DNA from: Microlunatus speluncae
Lineage (GTDB): Bacteria > Actinomycetota > Actinomycetes > Propionibacteriales > Propionibacteriaceae
Length of the DNA: 64,000 nt
Reading direction: 5' to 3'
NCBI RefSeq assembly: GCF_009299835.1
Contig: NZ_VKCZ01000011.1
Location: forward strand, 62,001 to 126,000
Shown here: positions 17,757 through 28,009 of the stretch, piece by piece
Numbering within the stretch: position 1 is the stretch's first letter
Layout: each line of letters starts with the position of its first letter
Program-made: the position numbers and the translations under genes
Notes under the pieces: generated by a model
Databases searched by the model: none
What the model saw: only the letters and a program-made list of their open reading frames with translations
What the model was told of the DNA's origin: nothing

Positions 17757-18506
17757 TCAGACCAGTCGGCGGTCGGTGGCCCAGCGGGTCAGCTGGTGCC
17801 GGTTGGAGAGCTGGAGCTTGCGCAGCACGCTGCTGACGTGGGTCTCGACGGTCTTGATCGAGATGAACAGCTCCTTCGCGACCTCCTTGTACGCATAGCC
17901 GCGGGCGATCAGGCGCAGCACCTCGCGCTCCCGCTGGGAGAGCCGGTCGAGGTCCTCGTCCACGCTGGCGATGTCGATCGCGCCGGAGAAGGCGTCCAGC
18001 ACGAAGCCGGCCAGGCGTGGCGAAAACACGGCGTCGCCGTCGGCCACCCGGCGGATCGCGTCGATCAGCTCATTGCCGGCGATCGACTTGGTGACGTAGC
18101 CGCGGGCGCCGGCTCGGATCACGCCGATCACGTCCTCGGCGGCGTCGGAGACCGAGAGGGCGAGGAACTTCTGTTCCGGGTTCTTCTCGTGCACCTTGCG
18201 CAGGACCTCGATCCCGCCGCCGCCGGGCAGGTGGACGTCGAGCAGGACCACGTCGGGCTGAGTGGCCAGCACAACCTTGATCGCGGTGTCGGCGTCGGCC
18301 GCCTCACCGATGACGTCGACGGCGCGGCCGATCTCGGCCTTGACGCCGGTCCGGAACATGGCGTGATCATCGACCACGACGACCCGATGCCGTCCCGTCG
18401 ACTGCGCGCCGGCCGGTTGCGACCCGGCTGCCTGACCAGGGGTCGGTGAACCGGCTGCGGGGCCGGCGGATCGGGGCTGCGGCGGGATGTTGGGCGGTTG
18501 CGTCAT
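17757..18506 (-). CDS. NarL/LuxR-type response regulator of PspC kinase system
   Basis: 249 aa. After a 38-residue Pro/Ala/Gly-rich N-terminus comes a receiver domain (VVVVDDHAMFRTGV; phosphorylated Asp in VVLLDVHLP; K in GYVTKSI). A C-terminal LuxR helix-turn-helix follows (LSQREREVLRLIARGYAYKEVAKEL, SIKTVETHVSSVLRKL). ATG at 18506 is preceded by AAGGA. The gene begins 16 bp after the kinase stop, so the two are co-transcribed. Targets probably include the divergent PspC genes, by analogy with LiaRS-like systems. Confidence 0.93.
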   Translation of the reverse strand: MTQPPNIPPQPRSAGPAAGSPTPGQAAGSQPAGAQSTGRHRVVVVDDHAMFRTGVKAEIGRAVDVIGEAADADTAIKVVLATQPDVVLLDVHLPGGGGIEVLRKVHEKNPEQKFLALSVSDAAEDVIGVIRAGARGYVTKSIAGNELIDAIRRVADGDAVFSPRLAGFVLDAFSGAIDIASVDEDLDRLSQREREVLRLIARGYAYKEVAKELFISIKTVETHVSSVLRKLQLSNRHQLTRWATDRRLV

Positions 18507-18522
18507 GGCTTTCCTTCGGTGA

Positions 18523-20079
18523 TCATGAATCGTTGTTGATCTTGAGCCGGACCTCGGTGCCGTCCTCGGGATCGCTGCGGATCTCGGCGCTGCCACCGTG
18601 GCGTTGCATGCGGTCGATGATGCTGTGTCGTACTCCCATCCGGTCCGATCCCACGCTAGCCGGGTCGAAACCCTGCCCGCGGTCGCGGACGAACACCTCG
18701 AGCTCGTTGTCGAACACCTCGGCGTAGACGTCGATCTTGTCCGCCCCGGAATGCTTGGCGGCGTTGACCATCGCCTCCCGGGCCGCGGCGACGATGGCCT
18801 GGACGGCCTCACCGGGCCGGCTGTCGCCGACCGTGACCAGCTCGATCGGGATCCCGCGGTCGTCCTCGACGTCACCGGCGGCCGCTGTCAGCGCGGCCTT
18901 GAAGGTCACCTGCTCGGTCTGCTCGTCGTACAGCCAGCCCCGGAGCTCGCGCTCCTGCCGGCGGGCCAGCCGCTGCACCACCTTCGGATCGTCGGACTGC
19001 CGCTGGATCAGCGCCAGCGTCTGCAGCACCGAGTCGTGCAGGTGCGCCGCCATGTCGGCCCGGGTCTCGGCCCGGACCTTCTCCGCCCGGGCCTCGTTCA
19101 GCTCGGCCCGGGACCGGTGCAGCCAGGGCGCCAGCACGATCGCCAGCACCGCCAGCGCGAGCATCGTCATCGCCAGCACCTGTGGCAGCAGCTCGACGCT
19201 GCCCGCCTGGGCCAGCAGCAGCGCCCCGGCGCCGGCGACCAGGGTCAGCCCGACGATCACCGAGACCACCGTGACGGTGCGGCCGCGGGCGATCGACGCC
19301 GCGGTCCGCGGCCGGGCCGACAACTCGGCCAGCGCCTGCCGCTGCCGGCTGACGTCGGCCTGCCGCCAGACCAGCGCGACCCCGGCGCAGGCGAGCAGGA
19401 TCGGCCAGAAGATCTGCTGGCTCATCCCGAGGCCGCTGATCTGGATCATCCAGAGCAGCCCGACCCCGAGCGCGAGCAGGGCGAAAATCCCGCCCCAGTC
19501 GGAGCGGCGGTGCAGCGACGCCGTGTCCCGCATCCCGCTGCGCGCGGCGGACTCCAGCCCGGGCGCGGCGCGGATCGGCTCCGGCGGCAGCAGCAGCCAC
19601 AGCAGACCGTAGATCACGACGCCGACGAACTGGATGCACATCAGCACCACGAAGCCGACCCGGAGCACCATCACCGGCCAGCCGAGGTGCCGGGCCAGGC
19701 CGGCGCAGACCCCGCCGAGCATCGCCGTCTCCGCGGTCCGCATCGCTCGGGGCCGGTCCGGCTCGGCTTCGGGGTTCGGCTTCGCGGTGGGCGCCGAGCC
19801 GACGGGGGCCGCCGGAGTCACAGCCGGTACGGCAGCGGCGGCCGGCGGGGTCGGGAGATCCGGGCGGGTGGGCTGCTCCGGTGGGGTCGGGAGCTGGGAC
19901 GGGCCGAGCAGACTCGGTGGGGTGATGAGGTTCAGCGGCGGTGCCGGGCTCGCGGCCGAGGCCGATCGTTCCGGGCCGCTGGTGGAAGCCTGGTCCGCGT
20001 CGGCCGCGACGTCGAGCCGGGATCCGTCCGCGCCCGGATCACCCGGAGCGGGCCTCGACCGCGGTTCGGTGGCTGACAT
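18523..20079 (-). CDS. PspC-domain sensor histidine kinase
   Basis: 518 aa from ATG 20079, chosen for AAGGAG just upstream; ATG 20181 is possible but has no ribosome site. A low-complexity Pro/Ala N-terminus leads to a PspC segment (MLGGVCAGLARHLGWPVMVLRVGFVV). Several transmembrane helices, a short dimerisation helix with the phosphorylated histidine in AAHLHDSVLQ, and a HATPase domain (GQGFDPASVGSDRMGVRHSIIDRM) follow. This is the HisKA_3 type that pairs with NarL regulators. Likely senses cell-envelope stress. Divergent from a PspC/LiaF-like gene across about 200 bp. Confidence 0.92.
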   Translation of the reverse strand: MSATEPRSRPAPGDPGADGSRLDVAADADQASTSGPERSASAASPAPPLNLITPPSLLGPSQLPTPPEQPTRPDLPTPPAAAAVPAVTPAAPVGSAPTAKPNPEAEPDRPRAMRTAETAMLGGVCAGLARHLGWPVMVLRVGFVVLMCIQFVGVVIYGLLWLLLPPEPIRAAPGLESAARSGMRDTASLHRRSDWGGIFALLALGVGLLWMIQISGLGMSQQIFWPILLACAGVALVWRQADVSRQRQALAELSARPRTAASIARGRTVTVVSVIVGLTLVAGAGALLLAQAGSVELLPQVLAMTMLALAVLAIVLAPWLHRSRAELNEARAEKVRAETRADMAAHLHDSVLQTLALIQRQSDDPKVVQRLARRQERELRGWLYDEQTEQVTFKAALTAAAGDVEDDRGIPIELVTVGDSRPGEAVQAIVAAAREAMVNAAKHSGADKIDVYAEVFDNELEVFVRDRGQGFDPASVGSDRMGVRHSIIDRMQRHGGSAEIRSDPEDGTEVRLKINNDS

Positions 20080-20285
20080 GGGCTCCTTGGCCGTCGCTTT
20101 CGGTCCCCGCAGTGCCGCGCCGGCCCGTGGCCGTGCCCGGCTGGCAGCGGGGCGCCGGTGCCGGGACTGTTCTTCGGCCATTAAACCGCGCGAGCGGTAA
20201 TCGAGCGAGGATGATTGGGGCTGGTCCGGTCGATTTGGGGGTGGTCCCGGATGGTCTCCGCCGCCGGGCCGGGAAGGATAGGCGC

Positions 20286-21743
20286 ATGGCATCGATCTGG
20301 ACGATCCGCCGCAGCACGGCCGACCGCAAGCTGACCGGCCTCTGCGGTGGCATCGCCGCGCACTGGGGCATCGACCCGCTGCTGGTCCGGATCGGCGGGG
20401 TCGTGCTCGCGGTCAGCGGCGGCATCGGCCTGGTCCTCTACCTGGCCGGCTGGCTGTTCATCCCCGAGCAGGGAACGGACCGGTCCAAGCTGGAGGAGTT
20501 GATCGGGCCCCGGATGCACAAGGTGCCGCGCGGAGCCTGGATCGTCATCGTGGTCGTCGCCTGCCTGATCGCCACCGGGATCCTCGGCTCGCTGCTGCCG
20601 TTCGGCCTCGGCCCGGCGCTGATCCTGGCCGGGATCTGGTATTTCGGCTACTACCGCAGCCGGGGTTCCCGCCCGTCGTCCCAGCCGTCCCCGCCGGAGC
20701 CGAACCACCAGGCCCCGCCCACCGTCGGCCCCGCCCCGCACGGCACGGCCCCGTACGGTACGCCCCCGGACAGCCCGTTCGCGCAGGCCGCCGAGGCCTG
20801 GCGGCGTCGGGTCGCGGAGGCGTCGACCGGCACCGAGGAGTCGGCCGCCGCTCCGCCGGTGGATCGTCAGCCTCCGGCCGCGCAGCCGCCGGCCCAACCG
20901 CCGTACACCTGGACCGCACCGAACGCGCCGAACGCGCCGCGGGCGGCCGAGCCGTCCGGCCCGGTCGGCCCGCCGAATCCGGCCACCGGCACCGAGTTCA
21001 CTCAGCCGCCCTGGGCCGCAGCCCGGGCCGAGGAGGACCGCCGGGCCAGGGCCGATTACTTCAGCAACCCCGACCCGATCGGCCTCTACCGGCCGGAGCC
21101 GGCCGTGCCCGTCCCGGTCGCGCCGCCGCGGCCCGGCGACCGGCCGTCGGCCCGCCGGCTTCGGCTGGTCGGCCTGGTCGCGCTCGGGCTGGTGCTGGCC
21201 GGACTGGGCACCGCCGACGCGCTGGGCGCCCCGATCACCGCGACGATCTACGTCGGCGTCGCCCTGCTGGTGGTCGGCCTGACCCTGGTCGCCGGCACCT
21301 GGCTCGGCCGGGCCCGCGGGGTGCTGCCGATCGGCATTCTGCTGGCGATCGCCCTGGCCTGCGTGACCGCGGCGGGCCAGGCCGACCAGGTGCGGGACCT
21401 GGCCCGGGACACGCGGGTCTACAACTCCGCCGCCGAGCTGCCGACCGAACCGATCACCAAGGACTTCGGCGGGCTCGAGCTCGACCTCAGCCAGGTCGAG
21501 TTGAAGCGGGACACGACGTTGACCGCGAACGTCGAGTTCGGCGCGCTGCGGGTCAAGGTGCCCGATGACGTGAACCTGAACGTCCGCTACCGGATCGACA
21601 ACGGCAGCGCGCGGGTGCTGGATCGGCGCGAGCAGTCCGGCTCGGACCTCGGCGACATCCTGCAGATCGAGAGCCGCCCCGACGCGCCGACGCTGACCCT
21701 CCATCTCACGATCGATCAGGGCACGTTGGAGGTGACACGATGA
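20286..21743 (+). CDS. PspC-domain protein with LiaF-like C-terminal domain
   Basis: 485 aa. Residues 1-65 form a PspC domain (RKLTGLCGGIAAHWGIDPLLVRIGGVV), followed by more helices and a long Pro/Ala-rich linker (about 115-300). Four helices come next, then a C-terminal beta domain (FGGLELDLSQVELKRDTTLTANVEFGALRVKVPDDV) like the LiaF/DUF2154 cell-wall-antibiotic response domain. LiaF-type proteins restrain envelope-stress kinases. Placement divergent from a PspC kinase supports a regulatory partnership. The stop overlaps the next start. Confidence 0.88.
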   Translation: MASIWTIRRSTADRKLTGLCGGIAAHWGIDPLLVRIGGVVLAVSGGIGLVLYLAGWLFIPEQGTDRSKLEELIGPRMHKVPRGAWIVIVVVACLIATGILGSLLPFGLGPALILAGIWYFGYYRSRGSRPSSQPSPPEPNHQAPPTVGPAPHGTAPYGTPPDSPFAQAAEAWRRRVAEASTGTEESAAAPPVDRQPPAAQPPAQPPYTWTAPNAPNAPRAAEPSGPVGPPNPATGTEFTQPPWAAARAEEDRRARADYFSNPDPIGLYRPEPAVPVPVAPPRPGDRPSARRLRLVGLVALGLVLAGLGTADALGAPITATIYVGVALLVVGLTLVAGTWLGRARGVLPIGILLAIALACVTAAGQADQVRDLARDTRVYNSAAELPTEPITKDFGGLELDLSQVELKRDTTLTANVEFGALRVKVPDDVNLNVRYRIDNGSARVLDRREQSGSDLGDILQIESRPDAPTLTLHLTIDQGTLEVTR

Positions 21744-21919
21744 AGCGGGTTGATGTGGTCTCGCTCATCTCGGGGCTGTTGCTCAGTACGATCGCTGTCT
21801 TCGCACTGTGGACTGCGATCGCAGGGCGGATCGAATGGAGCGTACTGCGGGTGGCCGGACCGTTGACCCTGGTTGTGGTCGGCGTTCTCGGTCTTGCCCT
21901 CTCTCGGGGCAAGGAATAG
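21740..21919 (+). CDS. small two-helix membrane protein
   Basis: 59 aa, starting at ATG 21740 inside an ATGA overlap with the previous gene, so translation is coupled. Two hydrophobic helices (VVSLISGLLLSTIAVFALWTAI and VAGPLTLVVVGVLGLAL) are joined by a short polar turn. It probably works with the PspC/LiaF protein in the membrane. Function unknown. Confidence 0.8.
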   Translation: MKRVDVVSLISGLLLSTIAVFALWTAIAGRIEWSVLRVAGPLTLVVVGVLGLALSRGKE

Positions 21920-21961
21920 ATCTAAGAACATGGATCGTCGACCAGAACTAAGGAGCACACG

Positions 21962-22777
21962 ATGAGCAACCAGTACCCGCCACCGAAGCGATTTCTGAGA
22001 AGTACGAACAACAAGGTGCTGGCCGGCGTCTGTGGCGGGGTCGGTGAATACCTCAACATGGACGTCACCCTGGTCCGGGTGCTCTGGGTCGTGCTCACCC
22101 TGGTGACCGGCGGTGGGATCGGCGTGATCCTGTACATCGTGTTGGCCCTGGCGTTGCAGGAGAACACGACGCCGAGTGGCTATCCGCCGGTGAGCGGGCC
22201 GCAGCCGCAGGATCAGGGGTACGCGCCGTACCAGGCCCCGCAGCAGCAGCAGTCCGCCGATCCGGTCTGGGGCAGCAGCGGTGCGCCGTGGGAGCAGCAG
22301 CCGCAGCAGCAGTCCGGCTTCCCGCAGGGTGGCCCCGGCACCCCGCCGCCGGCCCAGCCGTTCCCGCCGTCGTCCTTCCCCGAGCCCGGCCCGTTCCCGG
22401 AGCCGACGCCGACCCCGGCGCCCGATCCGTTCCCGGCGCCGTCGGATGCACCGGCTCAGCCCGACGCGCCGGCCCAGCCCGATGCTCCGGCCCAAGCCGA
22501 CGCCCCGGCCCAGCCCGACGCCCCGGCCGAAGCCGAGCCCGCCTCGGCCGACGCGCCGGCTCCGTGGGACACCCCGGCTCCGGACGACGCACCGGCCGAG
22601 ACCGCGCCGGCCGAATCGGACTCGTCCTTCGGCGGCGCGACCGGTGCGGAGTCGACCGACTCCAACTCCGGCGGCGACTCCGGCGCGAGTGACAGTGACT
22701 CCAGCTCCGACAGCGGCTCCGGCTCGGACAGCGGATCCGGTAGCTCGGACAGCGGATCCGGCTCGAGCAATAGCTAG
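21962..22777 (+). CDS. PspC-domain protein with long Pro/Ala/Asp/Ser-rich tail
   Basis: 271 aa. Residues 8-70 form a PspC domain with two helices (KVLAGVCGGVGEYLNMDVTLVRVLWVV, then a glycine-rich hydrophobic helix). The remaining 200 residues are low complexity: Gln/Pro-rich, then repeated Pro-Asp-Ala-Pro-Ala-Gln, then Ser/Asp/Gly repeats. Such a tail is probably disordered. Third member of the PspC cluster and read from the same direction as the LiaF-like gene, 42 bp after it. Confidence 0.88.
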   Translation: MSNQYPPPKRFLRSTNNKVLAGVCGGVGEYLNMDVTLVRVLWVVLTLVTGGGIGVILYIVLALALQENTTPSGYPPVSGPQPQDQGYAPYQAPQQQQSADPVWGSSGAPWEQQPQQQSGFPQGGPGTPPPAQPFPPSSFPEPGPFPEPTPTPAPDPFPAPSDAPAQPDAPAQPDAPAQADAPAQPDAPAEAEPASADAPAPWDTPAPDDAPAETAPAESDSSFGGATGAESTDSNSGGDSGASDSDSSSDSGSGSDSGSGSSDSGSGSSNS

Positions 22778-22796
22778 GCCGTACGCAGCAATCGCG

Positions 22797-22828
22797 ACGC
22801 CCCACCTTCGGAATCGGAGGTGGGGCGT
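22797..22828 (+). terminator. terminator of the PspC operon
   Basis: CGCCCCACCT pairs with AGGTGGGGCG around TCGGAATCGG, followed by TTG, 20 bp after the stop at 22777. Confidence 0.8.
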
Positions 22829-22867
22829 TGTGCTGTGTCCTCCCGCCGGGACGACCCCCGCGACCGG

Positions 22868-24529
22868 TCAGGCCAGCGCGCCGGCCAGGGACCGTCCGAC
22901 GGTCCGGCCGCTGAACAGACAGCCGCCGAGGAAGGTGCCCTCCAGGGCCCGGTAGCCGTGCATCCCGCCGCCGCCGAAGCCGGCCGCCTCGCCGACCGCG
23001 TACACCCCGGGCAGCGGTTCACCGCCGGGCCGCAGCACCCGGCCGTCCAGGTCGGTCTCCAGGCCGCCCAGGGTCTTCCGGGTCAGGATGTGCAGCCGGA
23101 CGGCGACCAGGGGGCCGCCGGTGCCGGCCCGTCCCGGATGCTTCTTGTCCAGCAGCGTGTGCGGCGGGGCGACCCGCATCAAGCGGTCGACGACGAAGCG
23201 GCGGGCGGCGGCGATCGCGGTGACCTGCGGGTCCTTGCCCAGCCCGCTGCCGATCTGAAGATCATGCAGCTCGATCGTCTGCTGCAGCCCCTCCGGATCG
23301 ATCCGCGGCCGGCCGGCCAGCTGGTTCATCTTGGCGGCCAGCTCGGTCACCGTCTGCGCGGAGAGGAAGTCGACTCCATGATCAAGGAACGACTGCACCT
23401 CGGGCGTCGGGCCGGGGGCGACCCGGCCGGCGAGCAGCCGCAGGTTCTTGCCGGTGAGGTCGGCGTTCTGCTCCGACCCGGACAGCGCGAACTCCTTGCC
23501 CACCGTCTCGACATCGGTGACGAACCAGGAGTAGTCGTACCCGCCGGTGGTGATCTTTTGCAGTGCTCCGAGCGCGTCGAAGCCGGGGAACAGCGGCGCC
23601 GGCAGCCGGCGGCCTTCCGCGTCCAGCCACAGCGATGACGGGCCGGGCAGGATCCGGATTCCGTGCTTGGTCCAGATCGGCGAGTGGTTGACGATCCCTT
23701 CCGGGTAGTGCCACATCCGGTCGGGATTGATCACCCGGCCGCCGGCCGCCTCGGCGACGCCGAGCATCGAGCCGTCGACGAAATCCGGTACGCCGATGAT
23801 CATGGACTCCGGCGGTTCGCCGCCCCAGTGCCGCGGCCAGTTCTTGCGCACCAGCTCGAGGTTGCCGCCGATCCCGCCGGCCGCGATCACCACCGCCTGC
23901 GCGGTGAAGGAGAACTCACCGATCTCGGTCCGGTCGGTCTTCACCCCGCGCGGCGCGTCGGTCGGCGCCAGCACCGAGCCGGTCACCGTCGCCCCGGTGG
24001 CGTCCGCGGTCAGGCCGGTCACCCGGTGCCGGTTCCGCAGCCGGACCTGGGGCGAGGCCAGCACCTGGTTGGCGAACGGTTCGACGATCCCCGGCCCGGT
24101 GCCCCAGGTGACATGGAACCGCGGCACCGAGTTGCCGTGGCCCGGCGTGGTGTAGCCGCCGCGTTCGGCCCACTGCACCAGCGGGAACCAGCGCACACCG
24201 AGCTGATGCAGCCAGCTGCGCGCGTCACCGGAGGCGAAGTGGACGAACGACTCGGCCCACTTGCGCGGCCAGAAGTCTTCGGTCCGGTCGAAGTGGGCCG
24301 AGCCGTACCAGTCGGCCAGGGCCAGTTCCTCGCAGTCCTTGACCCCCAGCCGTCGCTGCTCCGGGGTGTCGACCAGGAACAGCCCGCCGAACGACCAGTG
24401 CGCCTGGCCACCGAGCGACTGGATCGGTTCGGCGTCCAGCAGCAGTACGGACTTGCCGGCTTCGGCGAGTTCCGCGGTCGCGACCAGGCCGGACAGGCCG
24501 GCGCCGACGACGATCACATCAGCGTCCAT
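22868..24529 (-). CDS. FAD-binding dehydrogenase (3-ketosteroid dehydrogenase-like)
   Basis: 553 aa. The N-terminal dinucleotide fold has DVIVVGAGLSGLVATAELAE and a second glycine cluster VVIAAGGIGGN. The C-terminal FAD contact is PGVYAVGEAAGFGGGGMHG. Length and order match the actinobacterial FAD-binding dehydrogenases related to KstD and fumarate reductase flavoproteins. The true substrate is unknown. ATG 24529 gives the canonical N-terminus. Monocistronic, with a repeat-rich gap upstream. Confidence 0.85.
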   Translation of the reverse strand: MDADVIVVGAGLSGLVATAELAEAGKSVLLLDAEPIQSLGGQAHWSFGGLFLVDTPEQRRLGVKDCEELALADWYGSAHFDRTEDFWPRKWAESFVHFASGDARSWLHQLGVRWFPLVQWAERGGYTTPGHGNSVPRFHVTWGTGPGIVEPFANQVLASPQVRLRNRHRVTGLTADATGATVTGSVLAPTDAPRGVKTDRTEIGEFSFTAQAVVIAAGGIGGNLELVRKNWPRHWGGEPPESMIIGVPDFVDGSMLGVAEAAGGRVINPDRMWHYPEGIVNHSPIWTKHGIRILPGPSSLWLDAEGRRLPAPLFPGFDALGALQKITTGGYDYSWFVTDVETVGKEFALSGSEQNADLTGKNLRLLAGRVAPGPTPEVQSFLDHGVDFLSAQTVTELAAKMNQLAGRPRIDPEGLQQTIELHDLQIGSGLGKDPQVTAIAAARRFVVDRLMRVAPPHTLLDKKHPGRAGTGGPLVAVRLHILTRKTLGGLETDLDGRVLRPGGEPLPGVYAVGEAAGFGGGGMHGYRALEGTFLGGCLFSGRTVGRSLAGALA

Positions 24530-24740
24530 GACTGCATGCTGCCAGACTTCCCGGGTCCGAGCTCCGTTCCCTGACCCGTGGCTGCCGTTCGACAGAGTCA
24601 GCCTGATCTGCGACATCGGGGTCCACCCTTCCGACCGATCCCAGTCGCCGTCGCGCTGAGCTCGGCGAGGGCGTCCTGCCACCCCGCCCCTGGTGCGTCT
24701 TGGTGTTCGAGGTGGGCTCGGCCGGTGGTTCGGTTGGCCG

Positions 24741-25062
24741 AAAGACGCATCAAAGGGCGGGCGGGTTGAAGTGCCCGGTGGGTTTCGCGCCCGGGTGGCG
24801 GTCGCGCTGGTGCCGGTGGGTGAGAGAGGCGGGGTGAGTTCATCGAGTGGGACGTTTCCCGGCTCGATCGGCGCGGAACGGACGGGAAACGTCACACTCG
24901 ATGACCGGGCCGGGCTTGGGTAACGCAAAACCGGCACCCGGCCGCGAATCCTCCGGGCGCACCAACCGGCCCGCCCTTTGGTGCGTCTCTTTTTGTGGCG
25001 TCAGGCTCGAACCCGAGAAGGCGTACCGACTGGTTTGCCCTTCGACAGGCTCAGGGAAACGA
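24741..25062. repeat. partial composite nested palindrome (family C, locus 1)
   Basis: Around a core at 24840-24904, an outer inverted repeat of about 28 bp is visible (24741-24768, AAAGACGCATCAAAGGGCGG; mirrored near 24963-24991). Only the right end carries the terminal motif CTTCGACAGGCTCAGGGAAA (25039-25058). The left terminal arm seen at 33197 is missing here. The 24530-25146 gap otherwise shows no gene. Confidence 0.75.
24840..24904. repeat. 65-bp hairpin core, family C copy 1
   Basis: TCATCGAGTG and GGACGTTTCCCG pair with CGGGAAACGTCAC and ACTCGATGA around a 21-nt loop (TCGATCGGCG...). It matches copy 2 at 33354-33417 in reverse orientation. Confidence 0.88.
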
Positions 25063-25146
25063 ACACGCAAACCCGCCGCCGTTCCCGCGGCCGGGCGATC
25101 GGCGGCATGCTTGGGGTTGGGGCTCGCCGTAGGGAAGGGATCGATC

Positions 25147-25614
25147 ATGCCCGACGATGCTCGTACCGAGTTGATCACCGATGAGCGAGCGCTCGCCGCG
25201 CAGTTGTTCAACGACGCCTGGGCGTTGCTCGAGCAGCAGTCGCGGACCGCCGACGAGGAGGACCGGCTGGTGCACCAGGCGCATGCGTCGCGGTTCCACT
25301 GGGACAACGCGGGTGGCGACCAGCAGCGGGCGATCGGAGAGTGGCAGTGCGCCCGGGTCTACGCCACGCTCGGCCGGGCCGAGCCTGCGCTGCACCATGC
25401 GCGGCGGAGCATCTCCTACGCCGGCCGGGTCGGCGTCGCGGACTGGGTCGCCGCCAGCGCCGAGGAGGCCCTCGCCCGCGGTTACGCCGTCGCCGGTGAA
25501 CGTGAGCTCGCCCAGGACGCCCGGGATCGGGCCCGGGCCCTGGCCGAGGCCGTCCGGGACCCGGAGAACCGCGAGGTCGTGCTGGCCGACCTCGACACGC
25601 TACCGATCCCCTGA
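25147..25614 (+). CDS. hypothetical helical (TPR-like) protein
   Basis: 155 aa. Almost wholly helical: [16 protein letters not shown]..., [59 protein letters not shown]. The repeat spacing resembles two or three TPR-type helix pairs. ATG 25147 is preceded by AGGGA. It is 61 bp before guaA on the same strand, but the proteins have no obvious link. I do not recognise a named family. Confidence 0.7.
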   Translation: MPDDARTELITDERALAAQLFNDAWALLEQQSRTADEEDRLVHQAHASRFHWDNAGGDQQRAIGEWQCARVYATLGRAEPALHHARRSISYAGRVGVADWVAASAEEALARGYAVAGERELAQDARDRARALAEAVRDPENREVVLADLDTLPIP

Positions 25615-25675
25615 CCAGCGACGGGGATGGCTAGACTCCAGGCTTCGATCCGCACCACTGCGAAGGCACAACCAG

Positions 25676-27250
<1,575 letters not shown>

Positions 27251-27387
27251 CCGGCTCCGCCGAAGTGCATTCGGCATGCATCCGGAGTACGGCCGCGGCG
27301 TAGACATGGTCAGGCAGACTCCGGTATGCCTCGTGTGCTCTCACCCGATCGGCCCCGCTGTCTGCCCTACCGCCGCGGGGGCAGTCG

Positions 27388-27888
27388 ATGGATTCAGATG
27401 CGTTCGACGCGTTCTATACGACGTCGTTCAGCCGCTTGGTCGGTCAGATCTACGCCATGTGCGGCAATGTGACCGAGGCGCAGGACTGCGTCCAGGAGGC
27501 GTTCGTCCGCGCCTGGGACAAGCGCCGGATGCTCGACGCCGAGCAGTCACCGGAAGCCTGGGTGCGCACGGTCGCCTACCGGCTGGCGGTCAGTCGCTGG
27601 CGCCGGGTCGTCCGCGCGCGCCAGCCCGCGGACCGCGCCAAGCAGCCGCAACAGTCACCCGCCGAGCCCGACGTGACCCGGGTCGCGCTGGCCACGGCGC
27701 TGGCCAAGCTGCCGGCCGAGCAACGCCGGGCGATCGTGCTGCATCATCTGTGCGACCTGCCGGTGGCCGAGATCGCCCGCGAGGTCGGGGTGCCGGTGGG
27801 CACCATCAAGGCCCGGCTCTCCCGCGGCCGGGCCGCCCTGGCCGAGCAGTTGCGTGACGAGCCCGTACTAGATCACGGCGCGGTCTGA
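27388..27888 (+). CDS. ECF-type (SigE-like) RNA polymerase sigma factor
   Basis: 166 aa. Sigma region 2 (FDAFYTTSFSRLVGQIYAM..., AQDCVQEAFVRAWDKR) and region 4 (LPAEQRRAIVLHHL..., VAEIAREVGVPVGTIKARLSRGR) are joined by a Gln/Pro-rich linker. No anti-sigma gene is next to it, because the following gene is a secreted GH43. It may therefore be controlled by transcription or by the linker. GGGGG precedes the ATG. The 27251-27387 gap shows nothing distinctive. Confidence 0.9.
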   Translation: MDSDAFDAFYTTSFSRLVGQIYAMCGNVTEAQDCVQEAFVRAWDKRRMLDAEQSPEAWVRTVAYRLAVSRWRRVVRARQPADRAKQPQQSPAEPDVTRVALATALAKLPAEQRRAIVLHHLCDLPVAEIAREVGVPVGTIKARLSRGRAALAEQLRDEPVLDHGAV

Positions 27889-27942
27889 GCCGACCGGCAG
27901 CGACCCTCCTACTGGCAACGGCGGCAAGCTCTTGTCAGCCGA

Positions 27943-27977
27943 ATTAACGATCACTTACTGTCTGGGTGATCGTTAAT
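27943..27977. promoter_or_regulatory. large palindrome upstream of GH43 operon
   Basis: ATTAACGATCAC and GTGATCGTTAAT form perfect 12-bp arms around an 11-bp spacer. A further GTCAGC/GCTGAC pair (27934 and 27986) brackets it. It lies 33 bp before the GH43 start, where an operator would sit, and is unusually AT-rich here. It could also end the sigma-factor transcript. Confidence 0.65.
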
Positions 27978-28009
27978 CCGCCGTAGCTGACTCGATGAGG
28001 AGCAGGTCC

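Noticed and set aside
24530..25146. Short open frames in the gap before 25147
   Set aside because: They run through the arms of the composite palindrome and have no ribosome site or recognisable product.
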